A stretch of 10,925 nucleotides of DNA from Bacillota bacterium (GTDB lineage Bacteria; Bacillota; Clostridia; Christensenellales; CAG-138): assembly GCA_023416175.1 (NCBI GenBank), contig JAEZIE010000095.1, positions 1 through 10,925 on the forward strand, in the 5' to 3' direction. The notes under the pieces were generated by a model. That model made no database searches and had not been told where the DNA came from. It worked only from the letters and a program-made list of their open reading frames with translations. Positions 6,341 to 10,925 of this stretch are shown here, piece after piece (the stretch's first letter is position 1; each line of letters starts with the position of its first letter). Position numbers and translations under genes: made by a program.

Positions 6341-6387
6341 AAAAACGCCCGAATCCGAAGCAACCATGCCGGATGCGGGCGTTTTTT
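6341..6387 (+). terminator. Intrinsic terminator of the Nudix gene
   Basis: AAAAACGCCCG (6341-6351) pairs with CGGGCGTTTTT (6376-6386). TCCG (6354-6357) and CGGA (6370-6373) extend the stem across an internal loop. The run of six T at 6382-6387 completes the terminator, 50 bases after the stop codon. Confidence 0.88.
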
Positions 6388-6428
6388 ATGTCAACTGCGA
6401 AGTATGCCCCATGCGGTTGCATTTGTAG

Positions 6429-6457
6429 GTTAAAAAAGCACTCGTATATTTTTTAAC
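6429..6457. promoter_or_regulatory. 9-bp-arm dyad just upstream of the TrmB operon promoter
   Basis: GTTAAAAAA (6429-6437) and TTTTTTAAC (6449-6457) are exact inverted arms with an 11-base spacer, ending 7 bases before the -35 at 6465. The position suits an activator site or a repressor site, or an UP-element-like A/T tract. It has no GC core, so it is not a good terminator. Confidence 0.4.
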
Positions 6458-6464
6458 AAAAAGA

Positions 6465-6493
6465 TTGACAACTCTCTCACAAAGTCGTATAGT
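6465..6493 (+). promoter_or_regulatory. Promoter P1 of the trmB-like/TSUP/OCD operon
   Basis: TTGACA (6465-6470) and TATAGT (6488-6493) with a 17-base spacer make a near-consensus sigma-A promoter. Transcription would start near 6500, giving a leader of about 117 bases that contains promoter P2. Confidence 0.85.
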
Positions 6494-6514
6494 AGCTACC
6501 AAGGATAGCTACCA
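6493..6514 (+). repeat. 9-bp direct repeat at the P1 start site (operator candidate)
   Basis: TAGCTACCA occurs at 6493-6501 and 6506-6514, a 13-base step. The first copy overlaps the -10 end and lies in the 8-bp palindrome GTAGCTAC (6492-6499). The position at +1 suggests repression by a bound regulator, perhaps the TrmB-like product of this operon. Confidence 0.4.
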
Positions 6515-6556
6515 TCGTATTCCCCGAACCTTTATAGCCGAATACGCCCCCAATAC

Positions 6557-6585
6557 TTGAAAGCCCCTGCCAAAAACCGTATGAT
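6557..6585 (+). promoter_or_regulatory. Promoter P2 of the trmB-like/TSUP/OCD operon
   Basis: TTGAAA (6557-6562) and TATGAT (6580-6585) with a 17-base spacer. The start would fall near 6592, 25 bases before the chosen ATG at 6617, so the AGAGGA ribosome site would be in the message. Confidence 0.65.
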
Positions 6586-6616
6586 AAGTACAAACATGTG
6601 TAAAAGAGGATATGGC

Positions 6617-7426
6617 ATGGGGGATATGATCAGCCGGCTCAAGGAGTTCGGTTTTACGGAAACGGAAGCGAAGGTCTATATTGCGCTGCTGCAAAACGGG
6701 GACTGCACCGGGTATGAGGCCAGCAAATACGCGGGCGTGCCGCGCTCCAAGGTCTATGCGACGTTGGAAGCGCTCATAAGCCGCGGCATTTTGGCCACCA
6801 CCCTTAGGGAAAAGACAAGCGTTTACCGCGCCAAGCCCATCGAGCAGCTCGTTGCGCTCATCCGCAACCAAACGGAGGATGCGCTTACCCGGCTTGAAGA
6901 AGAGGCCCGCGTGTTTGAGGCGCCCCGTGACGGCGAGCAGATCTGGCAATTGACGGGCTACCACAGCATCCTCAACAAGTGCCGGCAACTCATTGAGGAC
7001 GCAAAGCAGGAAGTCCTGATTCAGATCTGGAAGCAGGATCTGGACGCCCGGCTGGAGCAGTGCATTATCAGTAAGCAAGCGGAACTAGGGCGGGTACTCG
7101 TTATCCTCTACGATGAAGAGGAAACGTATGAAACCGCCATCAAGCAATTTTATCCGCATGGCTTTGAGCGGGACAAGATGCACGACGCGGGCTCGCGGTG
7201 GATCACAATCTCCGCGGATGGGAGTGAGATGGTACACGTTTCCATCCAGAGTAAGGAGCGGGCTACAGCCATATTTACCCGCAACGCGAGCATGGTATTT
7301 TTCGCAAACGAGTATATCAAGCACGATGCGTATTGTCTTAGGCTGATCGAGCATATGGGGGAACGTGTAAAAGAGGTATTCGGTGAAGATATGGAAGGGA
7401 TACGCGATGTGTTTGCCATCCAATAA
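6617..7426 (+). CDS. TrmB-family transcriptional regulator
   Basis: A 269-residue regulator. ATG at 6617 is chosen because AGAGGA (6605-6610) is 6 bases ahead and because residues 5-25 then fit the usual N-terminus (LKEFGFTETEAKVYIALL). The frame is open back to 6557, but that part overlaps promoter P2. Residues 8-75 form the TrmB winged helix: the recognition region is YEASKYAGVPRSKVYATLEALISRGIL and the wing TTLREKTSVYRA. A helix at 75-100 is the likely dimer coiled coil. Residues 108-259 match the PLD-like TrmB C-terminal effector domain (IWQLTGYHSIL, AKQEVLIQIW, RVLVILYDEEE, MVHVSIQSKERATAIF). In characterised archaeal members this domain binds sugars; here the ligand is unknown. It heads the operon and probably regulates it, including itself. 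Confidence 0.9.
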   Translation: MGDMISRLKEFGFTETEAKVYIALLQNGDCTGYEASKYAGVPRSKVYATLEALISRGILATTLREKTSVYRAKPIEQLVALIRNQTEDALTRLEEEARVFEAPRDGEQIWQLTGYHSILNKCRQLIEDAKQEVLIQIWKQDLDARLEQCIISKQAELGRVLVILYDEEETYETAIKQFYPHGFERDKMHDAGSRWITISADGSEMVHVSIQSKERATAIFTRNASMVFFANEYIKHDAYCLRLIEHMGERVKEVFGEDMEGIRDVFAIQ

Positions 7427-7445
7427 TTAATTGGGGGAGCTCATC

Positions 7446-8336
7446 ATGACAATCGTAACCATCATATTGATCCTGGTCGTCCTGGTCAATGGCGCGTTTG
7501 CATTCATGTTCATCCGTGACCTCATTCGCCACAAAGGGCAAACCATGAAAGAGCATGGAAATCCCTTTGCAATGGCCATTTCTGAATTTATTATTTTCCT
7601 TCTTTCTACATTCGGCGTATCGGATTTTGCAATCGGCGCTTCGCTCTACCCGCGCTTAAAGTGGGTGGAGGATAAAAAGCTGCCCGGCACGCTCAACACC
7701 GCTTGCGTTATCCCTGTAGCGGTCATGGCGCTTGCCTACATCGCAAGCATTGAAGTCGGCTACGCAACCCTTATTATCGCCATCGTGGCGCAGGTAGTGG
7801 GCGCATATGTCAGCCCACGCTTTGTGGTCAAGCTGCCCGTCAACATTATCAAGCGCTTTATCTCCGTGGGCCTGTTTGTTGCCGCCGCCATGATACTGGC
7901 CGGCAAGTTCAACATTTTCCCGACCGGCGGCGATGCGACGAGCCTCACCGGCTTCAAGCTCGTGCTGCTTGGCGTTTTATCCCTGATCTACGGCGCGCTC
8001 AACAACATCGGCATCGGTTCCTATGCTCTGACCATGGCGACCGTTTATGCGCTGGGCCTCAACCCCGGCGTGGCGTTCCCCATCATGATGGGCGCGTGCA
8101 CGTTCTCCGTCCCCGTGGGCAGCATGCAGTTCGTTAAACTGGACAGTTACTCACGCAAAATCACGCTGTTCGCTTCCACCGCAGGCGTAATTGGCGTTCT
8201 GGTTGCGGCGTTTGTAGTCAAGAGCCTGGATGTTTCCGCGCTGCAGTGGCTGGTAGCCGCCGTTATCATCTACAGTGCGATTACGATGCTCATCAGCACT
8301 CGCAAAAAGGCTGCTTCCGCCAAGACGGAAGCTTGA
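7446..8336 (+). CDS. TauE/SafE (TSUP) family permease
   Basis: A 296-residue polytopic membrane protein. GGGGGAG 6 bases ahead of ATG 7446 sets the start; an in-frame TTG at 7431 lies too close to the previous gene. Hydrophobic segments lie near residues 2-23, 41-66, 83-102, 104-124, 135-153, 170-190, 194-226, 238-258 and 265-284, giving about eight or nine membrane spans. The two halves show the TSUP internal repeat: around 52-92 (LLSTFGVSDFAIGASLYP, then LNTACVIPVA) and 181-226 (IYGALNNIGIGSYAL, then MMGACTFSVPVG). TSUP members move sulfite, sulfonates or carboxylates across the cytoplasmic membrane; direction and substrate are not readable here. It starts 19 bases after the TrmB gene and is followed within 22 bases by the OCD gene, so it is likely the carrier for that enzyme's substrate or product. 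Confidence 0.85.
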   Translation: MTIVTIILILVVLVNGAFAFMFIRDLIRHKGQTMKEHGNPFAMAISEFIIFLLSTFGVSDFAIGASLYPRLKWVEDKKLPGTLNTACVIPVAVMALAYIASIEVGYATLIIAIVAQVVGAYVSPRFVVKLPVNIIKRFISVGLFVAAAMILAGKFNIFPTGGDATSLTGFKLVLLGVLSLIYGALNNIGIGSYALTMATVYALGLNPGVAFPIMMGACTFSVPVGSMQFVKLDSYSRKITLFASTAGVIGVLVAAFVVKSLDVSALQWLVAAVIIYSAITMLISTRKKAASAKTEA

Positions 8337-8358
8337 GATGCGGAAAGGGATGGTATCA

Positions 8359-9357
8359 ATGGAAATCCTCGTTCTCAAGCAGGAAGATATGCAAGCCGTA
8401 TTCTCCATGAAGGAGGCGGTGCAGGCCGATAAGGACGCGCTTGCCATTTATTCCGCAGGTAAAAGCGATATCCCGCTGCGCGTTAACCTCAACGTGCCCG
8501 AGCACGAAGGCCAGAGCCTGTATATGCCCGGTTACGCGGCGGAGGCAAATGCCCTGGGCGTAAAGATCGTTTCCGTCTACCCGCGCAACATTGAAAAGGG
8601 GCTAACCAGCGTTCCTGCCACCATGGTGCTGGTCAACCACGAAACCGGCGAAGTGTGCAGCTTGATGGACGGCACCTACCTCACCCGCATTCGCACGGGT
8701 GCTGTCTCCGGCGCCGCAACCGACCTCCTGGCCCGCAAAGACGCCAGCGTGTTCGCTCTCTTTGGCACGGGCGGGCAGGCCGCAAGCCAGTTGGAAGCCG
8801 TGCTGACCGTACGGCCCATTGAGGTAGTGCGCGTGTTCGACATCAGCCCCGAGCGCGCGCAAGCCTTTGCCCTGCGTATGGCGGAGCAGTTCGGGAAAGC
8901 CTTCGGCGTTTCTATTACCGCAGCCGCCACTGCCGAGGAAGCTATCGCAAACGCTGACGTCATCACCTGCGTCACCACCAGCACCCACCCCGTATTCGAT
9001 GGCAGGCTCGTCAAAAAAGGCGCGCACATCAACGGCGTCGGCGCGTATACCCCCGAAATGCAAGAGATCGATGAATACGCACTTATGCACGCGGACAAAG
9101 TGTATGTGGATACGCGAAACGGCGTGCTCAGCGAGGCGGGCGATCTCATCAAGCCTATGAAAAAAGGTGCGTTCAGCGCCGACCGGGTCACCGGAGAACT
9201 GGGCGAGCTCGTTCTGGGAAGGACGCCAGGGCGTGAGCGGGAGGATGAAATAACACTCTTTAAAACCACCGGCAGCGCCGTAATGGATATCGTGACCGCG
9301 CGCCGCATCTATGAAGCGGCAAAGCGGCAGGGGATCGGTACAATCGTTTCCTTCTGA
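8359..9357 (+). CDS. Ornithine cyclodeaminase / mu-crystallin family NAD(P)-dependent enzyme
   Basis: A 332-residue soluble enzyme. I chose ATG at 8359: the product MEILVLKQEDMQ has the normal family N-terminus and AAAGGGA lies 8 bases ahead. Starts at 8338 or 8350 are possible. Family features: R41 and K69 (in LGVKIVSVYP) in the substrate pocket, TRIRTGAVSGAATDLLAR at 109-126, a Rossmann turn GTGGQA at 136-141 with D161 at the end of the next strand (suggesting NAD over NADP), GVGAYTPEMQEID at 226-238, and FKTTGSAVMD at 301-310. Members convert ornithine to proline, or interconvert amino acids and keto or imino acids (alanine dehydrogenase, ketimine reductase). Which reaction applies is not settled by sequence. 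The TSUP and TrmB partners suggest a catabolic role for an imported acid. Confidence 0.92.
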   Translation: MEILVLKQEDMQAVFSMKEAVQADKDALAIYSAGKSDIPLRVNLNVPEHEGQSLYMPGYAAEANALGVKIVSVYPRNIEKGLTSVPATMVLVNHETGEVCSLMDGTYLTRIRTGAVSGAATDLLARKDASVFALFGTGGQAASQLEAVLTVRPIEVVRVFDISPERAQAFALRMAEQFGKAFGVSITAAATAEEAIANADVITCVTTSTHPVFDGRLVKKGAHINGVGAYTPEMQEIDEYALMHADKVYVDTRNGVLSEAGDLIKPMKKGAFSADRVTGELGELVLGRTPGREREDEITLFKTTGSAVMDIVTARRIYEAAKRQGIGTIVSF

Positions 9358-9372
9358 CCATTCAGGACTTGC

Positions 9373-9399
9373 GGGACGGATATCAAAGATATCCGTCCC
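9373..9399 (+). terminator. Long perfect hairpin ending the TrmB/TSUP/OCD operon
   Basis: GGGACGGATATC (9373-9384) and GATATCCGTCCC (9388-9399) form a perfect 12-bp stem with an AAA loop, 15 bases after the OCD stop. It is followed by CGTTTCG rather than a clean T-run, so it may act as a weak or protein-assisted terminator or as a 3' stabiliser. Confidence 0.6.
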
Positions 9400-9555
9400 C
9401 GTTTCGATATTCCTGTACCCGGTCGCTGCCGGATACCCCTGATTCTATTGTAAGCGCTGTGTTCCTGGCTTGTTGGTATGGGTTCATGTCTGACAAAACA
9501 GCGCAGAACGCCAGTTTTTACCGCGCATTTTGGGTATGGACAAGAGAACTCGAAC

Positions 9556-9584
9556 TTGTTTTTACGAATTTGTTTTGTTATTAT
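9556..9584 (+). promoter_or_regulatory. Putative dnaA promoter
   Basis: TTGTTT (9556-9561) and TATTAT (9579-9584) have a 17-base spacer. The overlapping TATACT at 9582-9587 is an alternative -10. Transcription would start near 9591, about 127 bases before dnaA. The -35 is weak. Confidence 0.45.
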
Positions 9585-9621
9585 ACTTAGATAGAATATG
9601 TAGTACAAGCTCAGGGCTGCG

Positions 9622-9646
9622 TATCCGCTTAGAGGCGGATATTTTT
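9622..9646 (+). terminator. Terminator/attenuator-like hairpin in the dnaA leader
   Basis: TATCCGC (9622-9628) pairs with GCGGATA (9635-9641) around a 6-base loop, followed by TTTTT (9642-9646). It lies after the putative promoter and 71 bases before the dnaA start. It could stop upstream read-through or attenuate dnaA transcription. Confidence 0.55.
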
Positions 9647-9717
9647 CGCGTGATGAGAAGTATATGGCAATTCTTGGGGCGAATTTAGGCATAGTCTTAA
9701 AAGAACGGGGGAGCGGA

Positions 9718-10925
9718 ATGGATCAGGCAAAGGCGGTATGGACGCGTACCTGTGAACTATTGAAAGCAGAGGTTAACGGCATCAGCTACAATACGTTCAT
9801 CGATGTATTGGCGCCACTTGCAGTTTCCGGAAATTCGCTCATCCTGCAATCTCCCAACGAGATGATTCAATCCACCATCGAAAAATACTACATCGCCACC
9901 ATCCGCGCATGCGCCGTGCAGGCCGCCGAAGGCATCGACAGCGTTACCGTTGTGCAACCCAGCGAGCGCGCCCTCTATGTCAAGGAGGATGCAAACGATT
10001 ACAGCTACTGCAATCTGTTTGCAAAATATACGTTCAATACTTTCGTCATCGGCGGCTCCAACTACTTTGCGCACGCCGCCGCCCTTGCCGTGGCGCAGAA
10101 CCCCGCCCGCTCCTACAACCCGCTGTTCCTCTATGGCGGCGTGGGCCTGGGGAAAACGCATTTGATGCACGCCATCGGCCACCATGTAAGGGAAAACAAT
10201 TCCCGTGCGCGCGTCATGTATGTGACCAGCGAAACATTCACCAACGAGATGATTCAATCCATCTCCACCAACCGCAACAAGGAGTTTCGGAACCGCTACC
10301 GCAACGCCGACGTGCTGATGGTGGACGATATTCAGTTTATTGCGCGCAAAGAGGGCGTTCAGGAAGAATTCTTCCACACCTTCAACGCGCTCCATACCGC
10401 CAACAAGCAGATCGTCATCTCGTCCGATAAGCCGCCGCGCGAAATCGCGCAGTTGGAGGAGCGCTTAAGGTCCCGCTTTGAATGGGGTCTTATTGCCGAC
10501 ATCCAGCCGCCGGATTTGGAAACGCGTATCGCCATATTAAAGCGCCGCGCGGAAGAGGAAAAAATGCATGTGCCTGACAGCGTGCTCGAATACATCGCCG
10601 AGCGTGTGCAAAGTAACATCCGCGAGCTGGAAGGTTTGTTAACGCGCGTCATCGCCTACGCGCAGTTCAACCGTATGGTCCTGGACGTGCACGTTGCCGC
10701 CACCGCATTGAAGGACATGCTGCCCAACGACGCGCCGCGCATCTTAACGCCGGTGCTCATTCAGGAAACGGTCGCCGCCTATTACGGCCTGCCTGTTGAG
10801 TCCTTTACCGCAAAGCGCAGGGATCAGGAAGTTGCCTTTCCGCGGCAGATTGCCATGTACCTTTCCCGCTGCATGACGGATTGGAGCCTGCCTAAGATCG
10901 GCGACGCGTTTGGCGGGCGCAACCA
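9718..10925 (+). CDS. dnaA: Chromosomal replication initiator protein DnaA (3' partial)
   Basis: 402 codons are present; the usual length is about 440-460. DnaA binds DnaA boxes at oriC, unwinds the origin as an ATP-bound filament and loads the helicase. ATG 9718 follows GGGGGAG at 9707-9713. Domain I is at about 1-80. Domain II is very short, at about 81-98. Domain III starts at NLFAKYTFNTFVIGGSNYFA (99-118), with Walker A GGVGLGKT (140-147), Walker B VLMVDD (199-204), sensor 1 ISSD (234-237), LEERLRSRF (247-255) and sensor 2 region IRELEGLLTR (301-310). Domain IV begins near 344, with the basic loop KRRDQEVAFPRQIAMYLSR (366-384). The window ends inside the DnaA-box-binding signature, at IGDAFGGRN; the residue after GGR is Asn where Asp is usual. 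The upstream neighbour is the OCD operon rather than rpmH. Confidence 0.97.
   Translation, partial: MDQAKAVWTRTCELLKAEVNGISYNTFIDVLAPLAVSGNSLILQSPNEMIQSTIEKYYIATIRACAVQAAEGIDSVTVVQPSERALYVKEDANDYSYCNLFAKYTFNTFVIGGSNYFAHAAALAVAQNPARSYNPLFLYGGVGLGKTHLMHAIGHHVRENNSRARVMYVTSETFTNEMIQSISTNRNKEFRNRYRNADVLMVDDIQFIARKEGVQEEFFHTFNALHTANKQIVISSDKPPREIAQLEERLRSRFEWGLIADIQPPDLETRIAILKRRAEEEKMHVPDSVLEYIAERVQSNIRELEGLLTRVIAYAQFNRMVLDVHVAATALKDMLPNDAPRILTPVLIQETVAAYYGLPVESFTAKRRDQEVAFPRQIAMYLSRCMTDWSLPKIGDAFGGRN

Larger units (their letters stand above)
9358..9717. other. 360-bp gene-free gap before dnaA
   Basis: Apart from the hairpin at 9373-9399, the putative promoter (9556-9584) and the leader hairpin (9622-9646), I see no gene. 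GCGCTGT (9454-9460) and ACAGCGC (9498-9504) are inverted 7-bp arms 37 bases apart. TATGGACAA at 9535-9543 is the reverse of TTGTCCATA, one base from a TTGTCCACA DnaA box; no exact TTATCCACA-type box was found on either strand. Small open frames here have no recognisable product. Confidence 0.6.

Noticed and set aside
9535..9543. DnaA box candidate TTGTCCATA (minus strand)
   Set aside because: Single and imperfect; a functional origin needs several boxes.
9369..9590. 73-codon plus-strand frame before dnaA
   Set aside because: No recognisable motif, starts inside the operon-end hairpin, and overlaps the putative dnaA promoter.
9757..10395. 212-codon minus-strand frame inside dnaA
   Set aside because: Shadow of the dnaA reading frame; dnaA motifs are unambiguous.
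1..10925. CRISPR array, tRNA, rRNA, insertion sequence or transposase
   Set aside because: No regularly spaced repeats, no tRNA cloverleaf or rRNA segment, and no transposase or integrase motif seen on either strand.

Overview
The window looks like a chromosomal segment of a low-to-mid GC Firmicute, probably a Clostridia-class gut or sediment bacterium. The reasons are strong AGGAGG-type ribosome binding sites, sigma-A promoters of the TTGACA-N17-TATAAT type, frequent TTG/GTG/ATG starts, clustered zinc-ribbon proteins typical of Clostridia, and a DnaA of the Firmicutes type. Genus cannot be set from this sequence alone.

Layout from left to right. (1) Positions 1-1146 (+): the last 62 codons of a probable flavodoxin-like NAD(P)H-dependent oxidoreductase, then a free-standing alpha/alpha-toroid (prenyltransferase/squalene-cyclase repeat-like) protein. 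(2) Positions 1200-2710: an AT-richer DUF3800 gene (+) with a 9-bp-arm dyad upstream and a structured, terminator-containing region downstream, where it meets the next operon tail to tail. It looks like an accessory or transferred gene. (3) Positions 2713-5710 (-): a compact four-gene operon read leftward. Its genes are a coiled-coil protein with two zinc ribbons, a small protein with 16 paired Cys, a protein with a glycine-rich hydrophobic segment and three C-terminal zinc ribbons, and a 420-residue protein with two repeated PH-like domains, an acidic linker and a C-terminal domain. The last gene uses a TTG start. Two overlapping candidate promoters and a 28-bp dyad lie upstream of the operon. 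(4) Positions 5770-6388 (+): a stand-alone Nudix hydrolase with its own extended -10 promoter and a strong intrinsic terminator. (5) Positions 6429-9399 (+): an operon of a TrmB-family regulator, a TauE/SafE (TSUP) permease and an ornithine cyclodeaminase/mu-crystallin family enzyme. Two tandem sigma-A promoters precede it, with a dyad and a 9-bp direct repeat, and a 12-bp-stem hairpin follows it. (6) Positions 9400-10925 (+): a 360-bp gap with a putative promoter and a leader terminator/attenuator-like hairpin, then dnaA, cut off by the window end in domain IV.

How the genes may work together. The TrmB-TSUP-OCD set reads as a small regulated uptake (or export) and conversion pathway for an amino-acid-like or sulfonated acid; the substrate is not readable from sequence. 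The zinc-ribbon/PH-like operon is the least understood part and the best candidate for an undescribed system: its order and spacing imply co-translation and a shared complex, but no catalytic domain is visible. dnaA lies next to the amino-acid gene rather than rpmH, and the gap before it has no cluster of DnaA boxes.
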